Below, in pieces: positions 1 to 9,015 of a stretch of DNA of 64,000 nt; position 1 is the first letter of the stretch; each line of letters opens with the position of its first letter. Source of the stretch: Paenalicyclobacillus mengziensis (GTDB lineage: Bacteria > Bacillota > Bacilli > Alicyclobacillales > Alicyclobacillaceae); contig NZ_CP071182.1 of assembly GCF_017298635.1 (NCBI RefSeq), positions 5,122,001 through 5,186,000 on the forward strand, in the 5' to 3' direction. The notes beneath the pieces are model-generated. The model was not told the DNA's origin. It made no database searches and saw nothing but the letters and a program-made list of their open reading frames with translations. A program made the translations under genes and the position numbers.

Positions 1-976
1 TTACAATCGCCTCGACTTCGGGCAACTTCATCTTCTGTACAGAAGACAGATATACCCACTGATCGGGATAAGGGTGAAACTCATCATCGATAAACAGGCT
101 GTTACCTATCTTGCCAGCGACTCTTTGCAGAGGCAGGGCAATCAGATTGCCAAGCCTCTTGCCTTTTGGCAACGTATCCTGGTTTGGGAACATCCTGTCA
201 TATGAATCAAGTCCGACCTGGTGTCGTTTTTCCAAGGTTCGACTTAACAGCATCGTACCTAGTGCCCGGGCGACTCTAGCTGGAATGGGTTCATCGAAGA
301 AGACCCAGACGTGACCACCTGTACCGGATCGTGAGCGTTCTAAAGCAACCGGAACACGAAACTCCAAACATGTCTTTAAAAATGCGGTTGCATCCTCTTG
401 CCAACTGTGTTTGTCGAAATCAATGGCGAGAAACCAGCAGGTCTCATCCAACAACAGCGGATACAATCCGATGACGACGGGCTGTTCCTCATCCTGCAGA
501 TGTGCCCGAATGACATCATCGGTTAGGGGCAAATAGTCACCCCAACTCGCTCTGCCATTTTCTTGACCCATGTATTGCCGCTTCGGGTAGTACCGGGCTT
601 TGCCCATTCGCTCTTGCCCGCGTACTGCATACACATCCTCACGCCCGCGAAAATATCTGCGAAAGAGCGCAATCTTGTCTTCTATGGTGGACCGCCTCGT
701 TACAGAAGAGGTAGCTTCGACTGGATGATCCGGTGAAGAAGAATATGCAAGAGTCGAATCCCTAGGCTGTTCGAGGAGTCTGTTTGTCGAGGAAGCTGCA
801 TCGATCTTAATGGTCTTACGTAAACGCTCGTTCTCGTTCGTTAACCGAGCTACCTGTATCCTGAGGCGTTCGTTCTCAGCACCCAAGCGTCGGTTCTCAT
901 CGATTAATCTCTCTAAGTCGCTTGTTTCAGGAAGTACCAGATTCAATTGCGTCGATTCTTTGCCCCTGCGCCCCAT
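1..976 (-). CDS. TOTE conflict system-type archaeo-eukaryotic primase protein (N-terminal part, runs off left edge)
   Basis: Open on the minus strand from ATG at 974-976 to the window edge; 325 residues are visible. Residues about 20-65 form a Leu/Glu/Arg-rich coiled coil (repeats of ENERLR). An AEP primase-like domain follows, with the family's entry motif FRGREDVYAVR, the catalytic DFD of FLAIDFDKHSWQED, ERSRSGTGGHVWVFF with the conserved His, and GLDSYDRMFPNQDTLPKGKR. The visible part ends at PDQWVYLSSVQKM. Family proteins, known as predicted nucleic-acid conflict systems, normally continue into an SF2 helicase and a nuclease; here that part lies outside the window. Odd feature: the segment that usually carries a Cys-rich, probably zinc-binding stretch before PLTD reads YYPKRQYMGQENGRASWGDY, without Cys. 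A weak GGTGAGGG ribosome site precedes the ATG. Family assignment is from motif memory, not a search. Confidence 0.85.
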   Translation of the reverse strand, partial: MGRRGKESTQLNLVLPETSDLERLIDENRRLGAENERLRIQVARLTNENERLRKTIKIDAASSTNRLLEQPRDSTLAYSSSPDHPVEATSSVTRRSTIEDKIALFRRYFRGREDVYAVRGQERMGKARYYPKRQYMGQENGRASWGDYLPLTDDVIRAHLQDEEQPVVIGLYPLLLDETCWFLAIDFDKHSWQEDATAFLKTCLEFRVPVALERSRSGTGGHVWVFFDEPIPARVARALGTMLLSRTLEKRHQVGLDSYDRMFPNQDTLPKGKRLGNLIALPLQRVAGKIGNSLFIDDEFHPYPDQWVYLSSVQKMKLPEVEAIV

Positions 977-1132
977 ATGACCCTCACCCGCACGCCTACT
1001 GGATTTGTCTGTCAGTTTACCGCAGGTCAATAGGTGCTGCAAACCATGCATCGTTTAGTCATTCCCCGTGTGAAATGAGACCAGAGTGTGTATGATGAAG
1101 ATATAAGAAGAAATCACAAGGAGGTCGGAGCA

Positions 1133-1552
1133 ATGGCGGTACACAGTCAAGAGTTCAGCTATATTCAGCCAGTTCTCGACCTCCTTGAATCACGTGTTCA
1201 TCCATATGCCGTATATCTGTTTGGCTCTGCTGTTCGTGGGAACCTTAGAGAAGATAGTGACATTGATCTGGCGTTTCTCACAGACGAAAAGCTCAGTGGT
1301 TATGAGCAATTTCGACTCGCTCAAGAAGCGGCTGAACGATTGAACCGAGAGGTAGATCTGATTAACTTAGGAACCATAGAGACCGTATTTCGGGCGCAGA
1401 TTGTGGCTACTGGAGTATTAGTCGTAAATCGAGATCTGCACAGAGTCGCGGAGTTTCAAATCCGTGCATTCAAAGAGTACGCGTTGCTGAACGAAGAGCG
1501 CGCTTTGATTCTCAATCGAATTCATGATAGGGGGAGCCTCTATGACGGATGA
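1133..1552 (+). CDS. mntA: MNT-family minimal nucleotidyltransferase, MntA-like antitoxin
   Basis: A 139-residue protein from the ATG at 1133, chosen because a strong AAGGAGG ribosome site lies about 8 bases upstream; an upstream in-frame start at 1088 lacks one. It carries the polymerase-beta nucleotidyltransferase signature LFGSAVRGNLREDSDIDL (Gly31-Ser32; Asp43 and Asp45 as metal ligands). In established MntA/HepT modules this enzyme AMPylates the HEPN RNase toxin HepT and silences it. The ATG of the expected hepT follows at 1542, overlapping the 3' end, but that gene is cut short (see 1542-1600). If the antitoxin is expressed it is therefore an orphan. It lies next to the TOTE-type primase, a defence-like neighbourhood. 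Confidence 0.88.
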   Translation: MAVHSQEFSYIQPVLDLLESRVHPYAVYLFGSAVRGNLREDSDIDLAFLTDEKLSGYEQFRLAQEAAERLNREVDLINLGTIETVFRAQIVATGVLVVNRDLHRVAEFQIRAFKEYALLNEERALILNRIHDRGSLYDG

Positions 1553-1600
1553 CGTCATCCTGAATAAGCTTGCCGTCATCAAACGTTGTGTTTTGCGAAC
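1542..1600 (+). pseudogene. hepT: hepT (DUF86 HEPN toxin) 5' remnant
   Basis: ATG at 1542 overlaps the end of mntA and has a GGGGGAG ribosome site. The first 19 codons read MTDDVILNKLAVIKRCVLR, which fits the N-terminal helix of HepT/DUF86 HEPN proteins. After that the frame continues as unrelated sequence antisense to the NCS1 permease gene. The catalytic RxxxxH motif of HEPN RNases is therefore absent. I read this as a deletion that fused the start of hepT to the 3' end of the neighbouring operon. The junction near 1600 is an estimate. Confidence 0.7.
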
Positions 1601-1613
1601 CCCAACACGTATC

Positions 1614-3059
1614 CTATCTTCCAGACGGTCCCTGCCTCGTGCCTTCTGCCTGGTAACCCTGCATCTTCATGACAATGTAATAAAGGACGAACCCAAGAAC
1701 GACACCAATCAGCCAACCATAACCCGCGAACACTTTGAAAATCGGCAGAAAGTTACCGGCAAACGACACAAGCATACTGATAATGAGCACGACAATGGCC
1801 GTGACGTTAAATCCCTTGCTGTACCGGTACACACCCTCCCTGGTGTACAGATCGGTCAGTTTGACACGCCGTGTTCGCAGCAACCAGAAGTCTGCAATGA
1901 CAATCCCGGTCGCAGGCCCGAGGAACGCTCCGGCCGTATTGAGCAGCGTATCAATTCCTTGAGGGCTCTGCATGAGTTTCCACGGCATGATAACAAACGC
2001 AATCACCATACTCACAATAGCTGCAGACCTGAAATTCAGTTTTCGTGGAAACGCGTTAATCAAGTCATAAATGGGGGAGACAAGGTTGGATGCGACGTTG
2101 ACCGACATCGTGGCGATGGTTAGTGCTGCAGCGCCAAGGATGAGGACCACCGGGCTCTTGAAGTGTTGCAGGAGCTGCACCGGATCCCAAATCGCAGAGC
2201 CAAAGGCAACAATGGTTGCAGAGGTAATAAACGATGCCATCAGCGAAAAGACAAATGTGGTAATCGGCAAACCGACGAACTGGCCGACTACCTGGTCTTT
2301 GGTGGAGCGAGAGAACCTCGTAAAGTCTGGAATGTTCAGGCCCATTGAGGCCCAGCTTCCAATCACACTGATGACACCGGGGCCAAACACTGCCCAGAAT
2401 GCACCCGATGACTTGAATTTACTCGGTTCGGTGAAGATGGGACCCATACCATGAAGGACCGTCACGGCCCACACCACGAGACCGAGCATGACAATCAAAA
2501 TGACGGGACCGGCCCAGTTTTCAAAGCGGCGAATGACATCCATGCCGTGGGTTGCAACGACTCCCTGAAGCACCCAGAACAACAGCAAGGCGATCCACCC
2601 GTTGCCGGGGAGGCCGAGAAATGTTCCAGACATGTGACTCCAACTGGGAATCAGTAAAATCAGTAGGGCGTTCAGTGCCGTTGAGCCCAAGAACGACTGC
2701 ACCCCGAACCAGCCAATCGCGACGAATGCACGAATCAACGCAGGGATATTCGCGCCGAATACGCCGAAGGCCAGTCTCGCAAATACAGGAAACGGGATGC
2801 CGTATTTGTTTCCAACGTATCCATTCAAGGCGAGGGGGACCATCAGAATCAAATCGGCAACAAATATCGTCAACAGCGCCTGCCAGATGTTCATACCGAG
2901 CACAATCAGGCTTGCGGCGACTTCATAATTGAAGATGTTATGCACCATGCCCATCCACAGCGCCATGTAGCTGTACCAGGACCATTTCCGTTCTGACTGG
3001 GCGATGGGCCTGAGATTGGCATTACTCAGCGCCTCGTCAAATGGGATCTGAACGGCCAT
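1614..3059 (-). CDS. NCS1-family allantoin/hydantoin/nucleobase permease
   Basis: A 481-residue, very hydrophobic protein with about 12 predicted membrane segments. Its N-terminal half is typical of nucleobase:cation symporter-1 proteins (PucI/Mhp1 type): WSWYSYMALWMGMVHN, then NYEVAASLIVLGM and GIPFPVFARLAFGV, with IGWFGVQSFLG in TM3. The ribosome site GGGAGG lies 8 bases before the ATG. It is the last gene of the minus-strand operon and overlaps the AroM-like gene by 23 bases. Given the amidohydrolases upstream, the likely substrate is allantoin or another hydantoin taken up with a cation; the substrate is an inference. Its stop lies just beside the truncated hepT. Confidence 0.88.
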   Translation of the reverse strand: MAVQIPFDEALSNANLRPIAQSERKWSWYSYMALWMGMVHNIFNYEVAASLIVLGMNIWQALLTIFVADLILMVPLALNGYVGNKYGIPFPVFARLAFGVFGANIPALIRAFVAIGWFGVQSFLGSTALNALLILLIPSWSHMSGTFLGLPGNGWIALLLFWVLQGVVATHGMDVIRRFENWAGPVILIVMLGLVVWAVTVLHGMGPIFTEPSKFKSSGAFWAVFGPGVISVIGSWASMGLNIPDFTRFSRSTKDQVVGQFVGLPITTFVFSLMASFITSATIVAFGSAIWDPVQLLQHFKSPVVLILGAAALTIATMSVNVASNLVSPIYDLINAFPRKLNFRSAAIVSMVIAFVIMPWKLMQSPQGIDTLLNTAGAFLGPATGIVIADFWLLRTRRVKLTDLYTREGVYRYSKGFNVTAIVVLIISMLVSFAGNFLPIFKVFAGYGWLIGVVLGFVLYYIVMKMQGYQAEGTRQGPSGR

Positions 3060-3786
3060 CGATTCTACCTCCCTTTTTCGTCACATGAAGGTACTGATGT
3101 ATTTGCATTTTGAGCAGTTCCATCGGCCAGACAACAGGACACCCGAAGTACGCTTCGCATTTCCCCCGCTCCCGTGCGCCATAACCCATGCAGTCAAGGA
3201 CGATGGCATCTGGCTCACCATCAAGCAAATCAGCCAATTTCTTGCACACACCTTGAATCGTCTCGTCGACCGATCTCGGTGGAAGACACACCGCCCTCGC
3301 CTCAGCGGCAAGGCTCCACCTAGTTTCTCCAGGTACAACCTGCCCCTCGACGGGAACCAAGACGCCAAGCCGCGGCCGACTTCGCCCCGCAAGCAGCCCG
3401 TTCACCGTGTGAAACAGCAGTTGGTCCATCCGCAGCATGACGCTTGGTCGACGCACCTCAATCTCAGGAAATGACTCTGTGCAAAGCACACTTACCGCCG
3501 CCGCGCCGTCCGACACCTTGCTTACAGTTTCCGCAACCCTTTTCGAAAGCAGGTGTTTGTTCAGCACGACGACGTCTCCCTCAAACCATGTGAAGAGCGG
3601 AAGGGCGGGGTCGGTCGGCTGCCATGCCATCGCTTGCACATCCAAAGAAGTGAGTCCGTCCAGAGCACCAGCCAAGATAACGCCTGATTTTTCTGTCATT
3701 TCAAGTCCGCTTATCACATCCGGACGCGGTGACTGACCAATCGTGACCAGCGCGATATGCCTGTTCTGGCCTTGAGCGCTCGTCAT
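3037..3786 (-). CDS. AroM-family protein (Asp/Glu racemase fold)
   Basis: A 249-residue AroM-like protein. It starts with HIALVTIGQSPRPDV, the conserved AroM opening, and has the two Cys positions expected of the Asp/Glu/hydantoin racemase superfamily: SVLCTESFPE in the middle and VLDCMGYGAR towards the C-terminus. Its ATG overlaps the stop of the AllB-like gene in an ATGA arrangement, so translation is probably coupled. AroM itself has no settled function. Sitting between a cyclic amidohydrolase and an NCS1 permease suggests that it racemises or epimerises the ring substrate, as HpxA does for allantoin, but that role is an inference. Confidence 0.8.
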   Translation of the reverse strand: MTSAQGQNRHIALVTIGQSPRPDVISGLEMTEKSGVILAGALDGLTSLDVQAMAWQPTDPALPLFTWFEGDVVVLNKHLLSKRVAETVSKVSDGAAAVSVLCTESFPEIEVRRPSVMLRMDQLLFHTVNGLLAGRSRPRLGVLVPVEGQVVPGETRWSLAAEARAVCLPPRSVDETIQGVCKKLADLLDGEPDAIVLDCMGYGARERGKCEAYFGCPVVWPMELLKMQIHQYLHVTKKGGRIDGRSDPI

Positions 3787-5156
3787 CTTGGCGTGACCAC
3801 TTTTCCGTGCCCGGGATTTGCTTTGAAGACGCCTCGGTCGTAAACGACGGTTCCTCTCACCAGGGTCGTTTCGACCTGACCTTGGACCTCAATCCCGTCA
3901 TAAATCTTCGCAATCTCTTTGGCTTTGGTTACCATTGTGTTATGGTCGAGGGTCCACTTTACGTCAGGATTTACAATCGCCAGGTCCGCGTCTTTGCCGA
4001 CCGCAATCGAACCCTTCCTATCGTCGACACGGAAAATCCTTGACTGGTTGGTAGCTGTGAGCTTCGATAGTTGCAGAAAATCCAACTTCCCGTCTGCTGC
4101 AGCGGTCAACAGCAAGGGCAGTTCCGCTTCAAATCCTGGGATGCCAGATGGCGCCAGGAAGATGTTGTCCTTGCCGCGTTCCTTCTCTTCGACCGTAAAT
4201 GGGGCATGATCCGTTCCGATATAGTCAATCGTCCCATCGAGCACGTATTCCCACAGACCGTCTCGCTCTGCCGCGCTGCGCAAAGGCGGATTGATCTTTG
4301 CGTAAGGTCCATACTTCAGCAGTTCGTCGTTGGAGAAAAACAGGTAGTGCGGGCAGGTCTCTGCCACAATGGGCACACCGCGTTGTTTTGCTTCTTTAAT
4401 GAGTTTGGCGCTGTGTGGCGAGGTGACATGCTTAATGCCAACCATCGCACCAGTATCTTCTGCAAACAGGATGACTCGCGAAACGGCCTCCACCTCCGCA
4501 ATCACCGGGTGGGATTCAGCGTGGGCCCCGTAGTCTATGCGCAAAGTCTCCTCGAGTTCCTTTCGCGCCACCTCAAGAATATCGTCGTTTTCTGCGTGGA
4601 AGCACACCAAGCGACCTGTCTTCCGAAGTTGTTTGAGGTCCTCGTATAGGTAACCGTCATCGATGGTGTAAAGGCCTTCGAATTCGTGTTCCCGTCCGGC
4701 TTGCGGCCGATGGAGAAATATCTTGTACGCGACGACGCCAGCATCTGCCATCGGTTGGTACTGCGCTCTCGCTTGATGACCACCGCCAGCATAGAATCCG
4801 ATATCGACGAGACAGCTTTCTTCCGCGTACTTCATGCGGTCTCGTACAATCTCTGCGGTTCGAACTCCCGGTGTCGAAATCGGCATCTCAAAGAGTGTCG
4901 TGATGCCCCCTGCTGCGGCTGCCTGCGTCCCCGTCACGAAGTCTTCTCGCTCTGGATGCCCGGGGTAGCGGATATGTGTGTGCGTGTCGATGACCCCAGG
5001 CAATACCACGCTGCCCGGCGCATCGATGACTGTATCTGCCTCGACCTCTGTGGACGCATCATGCAACCCAACAATCTTTCCATCGTTCACCGCAATAACT
5101 CCGTTCAGGTATCCATCCTCTGTGACAATTCGATTTGAGCGAATGACTAAATCCAT
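3783..5156 (-). CDS. allB: Allantoinase / dihydropyrimidinase-family cyclic amidohydrolase
   Basis: A 457-residue member of the dihydroorotase/hydantoinase/allantoinase superfamily, which opens cyclic ureides. Metal-centre residues are all visible: HTH at 59-61, the carbamylated Lys145 in VVAYKIFLHR, His187 in CFHAEN, His243 in KHVTSPHSA, and Asp316 in GTDHAPF. Length matches AllB. The ribosome site GAGGGAGG precedes the ATG. It is followed by the AroM-like gene with a 4-base overlap and preceded by the AllC-like gene at 15 bases, so the four genes form one operon. Allantoinase is my preferred reading; a hydantoinase or other ureidohydrolase role cannot be excluded from sequence alone. Confidence 0.85.
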   Translation of the reverse strand: MDLVIRSNRIVTEDGYLNGVIAVNDGKIVGLHDASTEVEADTVIDAPGSVVLPGVIDTHTHIRYPGHPEREDFVTGTQAAAAGGITTLFEMPISTPGVRTAEIVRDRMKYAEESCLVDIGFYAGGGHQARAQYQPMADAGVVAYKIFLHRPQAGREHEFEGLYTIDDGYLYEDLKQLRKTGRLVCFHAENDDILEVARKELEETLRIDYGAHAESHPVIAEVEAVSRVILFAEDTGAMVGIKHVTSPHSAKLIKEAKQRGVPIVAETCPHYLFFSNDELLKYGPYAKINPPLRSAAERDGLWEYVLDGTIDYIGTDHAPFTVEEKERGKDNIFLAPSGIPGFEAELPLLLTAAADGKLDFLQLSKLTATNQSRIFRVDDRKGSIAVGKDADLAIVNPDVKWTLDHNTMVTKAKEIAKIYDGIEVQGQVETTLVRGTVVYDRGVFKANPGHGKVVTPR

Positions 5157-5171
5157 TTCGTGTCCTCCCTC

Positions 5172-6452
5172 TTATGCGTTGTCTTCTTCTTCATTGAGGC
5201 GCACAATCGCCTCGGCCAAGACCGATGCGCCGCGTGCAACTTGTTCATAGGTAGAAAATTCATCCGGGTGATGGCTCAATCCACCTCGGCACGGAATGAA
5301 CACCATCGCCGTCGGTGCAATCGACGCCATTTGGGCTGCGTCATGCCCTGCACCACTTGGCAGTTCTGTTTTTGTAAGTCCTAGTGAAGCTGCAGATTGA
5401 TGAAGGATATCAAGGAGGTGCGGATCTGAAGTGACCGGCGATGTTTCGCTCAGGCTGATAAATTCACTCGTCACCCCGTGACTGTTTGCCACATCTTTCA
5501 CTTGTTGCAATATGCCCCACGAGAGGTTGGCGAGTGTAGATGCGTCAATGGAGCGGGTTTCAACCGTGAACGTGACACGGCCCGGAATGACATTGGCGTG
5601 ATTCGGACCCACGTCGAGTACTCCGACGGTCGCCACGCACGGTGCAGACTCGGACGCATGTCGTGCCAGTTGATGGATACGTGTCACCATCTCGCTGGCT
5701 GCCACTAGAGCATCCTTTCTCATGGTCATCGGTACTGTTCCGGAATGCCCTTGTTCACCTGTAACCGTCACGCGATACCGTCGGATGCCTGCGATCCCGG
5801 TCACGATGCCGATGTCGAGACCCTCTTTCTCAAGGACTGGACCTTGCTCAATGTGAAGTTCGAGAAAGCCCTTTACCTCGTCTGAGGAACATAGCGGCTG
5901 CGTGAGCTTTGATGGGTCTCCGCCCATCGCCTGAATCCCCTCCGCGAGTGTCCGCCCCGCATCGTCCTCGTACCGGAGCATCTCTGGACTGAGCCGTCCG
6001 GCCATCCCGCGACTCCCCACAGTGGACAGCCCAAATGCACAAGGTTCCTCCGCGAGAAAGTCAATAACTGCTAACGGCCGCTTTAATCGGTAACCCGCCT
6101 CAGACAAGGCCTTCACGACGGCCAAGCCCGACACCACGCCTGCAATGCCGTCAAACCGTCCACCGTTCGCTACCGTATCTGTGTGCGATCCGATGGCCCA
6201 CACCGCCTTCTCACCCCCAACAAGTCCAGCACTGTCACCGGGAACACTGCCGTAGAGGCCGATGAGGTTTGCCGCCCTATCGACCGAAACGGAGAGCCCG
6301 AGCTTCCTCATCTCCTCCTTCAACCACTCTCTGGATTTTCGGTAGACCTCGGTGAACGATCTCCTCGCGTACAGCGTGCCGGGTTCATGCATCTCTGCGA
6401 GTCTATCAATCATCCTCTGGATGTATACCTCGTCAATCTGAATCTTCAACAA
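5172..6452 (-). CDS. allC: M20-family allantoate amidohydrolase / N-carbamoyl-L-amino acid hydrolase
   Basis: A 426-residue zinc-dependent M20/AllC-type hydrolase, which would cleave the linear ureide made by the AllB-like enzyme. Conserved pieces: IGSHTDTV with His90 and Asp92, FDGIAGV with Asp101, LAEEPCAFG with the catalytic Glu-Glu near 135-136, ELHIEQGPVLE with His200, the dimer-domain GHSGTVPM, and C-terminal SGAGHDAAQMA and HHPDEFS. The start is a TTG (6452, or the adjacent TTG at 6449) behind GAAGGTGAG; no ATG fits better. It is the first gene of the amidohydrolase operon, 62 bases downstream of iclR on the same strand. Confidence 0.87.
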   Translation of the reverse strand: MLKIQIDEVYIQRMIDRLAEMHEPGTLYARRSFTEVYRKSREWLKEEMRKLGLSVSVDRAANLIGLYGSVPGDSAGLVGGEKAVWAIGSHTDTVANGGRFDGIAGVVSGLAVVKALSEAGYRLKRPLAVIDFLAEEPCAFGLSTVGSRGMAGRLSPEMLRYEDDAGRTLAEGIQAMGGDPSKLTQPLCSSDEVKGFLELHIEQGPVLEKEGLDIGIVTGIAGIRRYRVTVTGEQGHSGTVPMTMRKDALVAASEMVTRIHQLARHASESAPCVATVGVLDVGPNHANVIPGRVTFTVETRSIDASTLANLSWGILQQVKDVANSHGVTSEFISLSETSPVTSDPHLLDILHQSAASLGLTKTELPSGAGHDAAQMASIAPTAMVFIPCRGGLSHHPDEFSTYEQVARGASVLAEAIVRLNEEEDNA

Positions 6453-6514
6453 CTCACCTTCTTCCGTGATATGATTCGACTATTGTCACCTGCGCGCCAA
6501 GACTCAGCGCAAAA

Positions 6515-7258
6515 TCACGTTTCGAACAAAGCGCCCGAAATTCGGTCAGCTGCAGCCTGCAGGTACGAAACGAACGGGGCCTCCTCAAATCGGCCGATGG
6601 GTCCCGCGATAGAAAGACCATATCGGCATATGCCGGATGTATCGTAAACCGGGGCCCCTATCGCAAATGCATCCTCGTCGACCTCTGAAAAGGTGCTTAG
6701 CCATCCTCGGCCTCGTGCATCGCAAATCTGCTGAAATATGTCAGACTCCGTCATTCTCCACCGATCTAGAATCCCCGCCTTTGCGACATCTGCCAGATAA
6801 TGCTTGAGCCCATCATCTGACATCCCCATGAGCAAAACCTTGCCAGACGCACCTGCGCACATGGGCATGCGCCGTCCTACCTCAAAAGACAACCGCACCG
6901 ATCTGTGCGACTCGACACGCGCCACGCAGACAGCATCGGGATACGAAACCGCGGTTAACATGGACGTCTCACCAGTCTGCTCCGTCAACTCTCCCAAAAT
7001 AAGTTTGACCGCTTCGCCGACCCCATCCTTATCCCCCGCGAGCAGCCCGAGACTCAAGACCCCGAATCCCAGTCGATAGACACCGCCACCGGAAGACTCA
7101 ACAAAGTTTTTGTTCCGCAAGGTTCCTAAAATGCGGTATAAGCTGCTGCGCGATAGGCCAACCTCAGCCTCCAACTCACTGGCCCTGGCTTCTCCTCCTT
7201 TGTTTGCGATCCACATCAGAACGTCCATCGCCTTACTTAGTGTCTGAAGTTCCTCCAC
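6515..7258 (-). CDS. IclR-family transcriptional regulator
   Basis: A 247-residue IclR protein: N-terminal winged helix-turn-helix (about residues 5-60, with ELEAEVGLSRSSLYRILGTL as recognition region) followed by an IclR effector-binding domain containing RRMPMCAGASGKVLL and EDAFAIGAPVYD. The start is a GTG at 7258 with an AGGTCG-like site. It is co-oriented with the amidohydrolase/permease operon just downstream, so it is the probable local regulator of ureide use, perhaps sensing a ring-cleavage product such as glyoxylate or allantoate; the ligand is a guess. Confidence 0.88.
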   Translation of the reverse strand: MEELQTLSKAMDVLMWIANKGGEARASELEAEVGLSRSSLYRILGTLRNKNFVESSGGGVYRLGFGVLSLGLLAGDKDGVGEAVKLILGELTEQTGETSMLTAVSYPDAVCVARVESHRSVRLSFEVGRRMPMCAGASGKVLLMGMSDDGLKHYLADVAKAGILDRWRMTESDIFQQICDARGRGWLSTFSEVDEDAFAIGAPVYDTSGICRYGLSIAGPIGRFEEAPFVSYLQAAADRISGALFET

Positions 7259-8001
7259 GTTGTCGACCTCATCTTTCCCGCAAAGTGGTACAGCGGCTGT
7301 TAATTTTCTCTTTATGTGAAATATATGGTGAAATCGACAGATTAGGACTCAGAAAGACACTGAAACTACACTCTGTGATGACAGCGAGATCAGCGAATTC
7401 CAAGCATCACACCGGAGATCATGTGTCAGATAAACAAATTTACATTTCAGAAATGAGTTTGCATGGAATATTGGCCTTGTGCTGCATGGGAGGATTACGA
7501 TAGCGTAGTATTTTGTGTCTTCTGGCGGTGATTGTGAGTCGTGTTTTTTGAGGTGGGAGAAAAAAATATAACTTCAGCTTTGGGCTGGACGAAATGTACA
7601 CAAGTCCCCCAGAGAGTTTCCGGCGTGATCCTTTAGTGGTGTGCATATGACTTATCCAGCCAGCCACAGGGTACCCTTTGAAATCTTCTTCTCCTGCGTC
7701 ATGACCACAAAATCACAAAGACAGTCTATGCGGGCAAACCCTACGCGAGGTACATAAACCGCTCACCTTGGGTTCCTAGGAGCGTGTCCGAGTCGCCATT
7801 GAAGCTTCTTCCAAAAGGAAATTTTCGGATGAGTCACGAAGTCTCATGTAGTAAGATTCATAGTGTACAGGCTTATACTTATTCAGGAAGATTGCAAGGG
7901 TGTTCCGTCGTCTCAGAGTCATTCTGGGCATGTATAATACTCAAAAGACGCCTTCGATCGTGAAACATTCGAGGATTTTTACAGACAAAGGGAGAATCAC
8001 C
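7259..8001. other. 743-bp divergent intergenic region
   Basis: This lies between the divergent iclR and lacI genes and should contain both promoters. I see no convincing gene. Short open frames here (for example 7440-7667 on the minus strand) have no ribosome site and biased, non-protein-like composition. A stretch around 7700-7830 on the plus strand (HKITKTVYAGKPYARYINR) looks faintly protein-like but is interrupted and was not assigned. Confidence 0.4.
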
Positions 8002-9015
8002 ATGCCAGCCATCCGATCGGATGTTGCAAAACTGGCCAACGTATCTGTATCCACCGTGTCGAGAGTATTAAACAACAGTGGGTACGTAGCGCCTGAAGTA
8101 AGAAAACGAATTGAAGCAGCTATTAAAGAACTCAACTACGTGCCAAACCGCGCGGCGCGAAGTCTGCGTCTACAACAGTATCGCCAAGTGGCTTGCATAG
8201 GCCCATCGGTCAGCAATTTCTTTTACAACGATATTGTTGCTGGAATTGAAGAAACCGCTCTTGAATACGGGTACACGCTGTCTTGGTACCACTTAACTAG
8301 AGAGCGGATTCAAGACATACACGTAATTATGAATGGCTTTTATGACGGTATCATCTTTCTTGCCCCATTTGATATCGATGAACTCATCGACTTATCCGCA
8401 ATTGCACAGAGTGTTCCAATCTGCCTTTACAGCGACCGAGGCAAATCATATGACATTCCGTACGTGTTTGTGGACCTCCGAGCGGCCATGCGAAAGAACA
8501 TGGATTACCTGCTTTCGCTAGGGCACGAGGACATTCTCTTCTTGGGGTACGAGTTTGACGATCCGGTAGAAAATCCACGTTACCAAGGCTATGTAGATAG
8601 TTTACAAGCGCACGGGCTCCGCGTGCGAAAGGAACTTATCCAGTTAATACCGAACCACAAGGATACCATTTCGTTTGGCCACGACTTAGTACGAGAAATT
8701 ATCGACAATGGTGTGTTTTTCTCTGCCATTGCGGCGTCAAACGACTCGCTGGCCGTAGGAGCACTTCGCGGACTGCGCGAAGCTGGGTTCAAAGTCCCGG
8801 AGGATGTATCCGTCACGGGATGCGACGATATCGAGTTGGCCAATCTGATTAGCCCTGCACTCACAACTATCCATATTCCTAGGCAAGAAGTCGGCGTGAA
8901 ACTTATGGAACTCCTGTTGAGGCAAATACGTGATGATGATACGGGTGGAAAGCCGATAGAACTTCCCACCCGTATGGTCATCCGTGAATCCTCCGGTCGT
9001 CACAGCCCGCGTTAA
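8002..9015 (+). CDS. LacI-family regulator flanking the galactan locus (copy 1)
   Basis: A 337-residue LacI/GalR protein started at the ATG at 8002, behind AAAGGGAG; this places the helix-turn-helix (VAKLANVSVSTVSRVLNNSG) at the N-terminus as the family requires, and the upstream in-frame ATG at 7900 is rejected. The periplasmic-binding-protein-like core follows, ending with IPRQEVGVKLMELL. It is clearly paralogous to the regulator at 17683-18687: the shared NNSGYVA, ELNYVPNR, GIEET and GYEF stretches place them in one subfamily. It converges with the cytoplasmic GH53 gene; the two stop codons share bases at 9012-9015. Likely ligand: a galacto-oligosaccharide (inference). Confidence 0.9.
   Translation: MPAIRSDVAKLANVSVSTVSRVLNNSGYVAPEVRKRIEAAIKELNYVPNRAARSLRLQQYRQVACIGPSVSNFFYNDIVAGIEETALEYGYTLSWYHLTRERIQDIHVIMNGFYDGIIFLAPFDIDELIDLSAIAQSVPICLYSDRGKSYDIPYVFVDLRAAMRKNMDYLLSLGHEDILFLGYEFDDPVENPRYQGYVDSLQAHGLRVRKELIQLIPNHKDTISFGHDLVREIIDNGVFFSAIAASNDSLAVGALRGLREAGFKVPEDVSVTGCDDIELANLISPALTTIHIPRQEVGVKLMELLLRQIRDDDTGGKPIELPTRMVIRESSGRHSPR

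Noticed and set aside
1524-2123. 199-residue plus-strand frame starting in hepT
   Set aside because: Only its first 19 codons after the 1542 ATG are hepT-like; the rest is antisense to the NCS1 permease gene.
7440-7667. 75-residue minus-strand frame in the iclR-lacI spacer
   Set aside because: No ribosome site, no recognisable motif, and located in the divergent promoter region.
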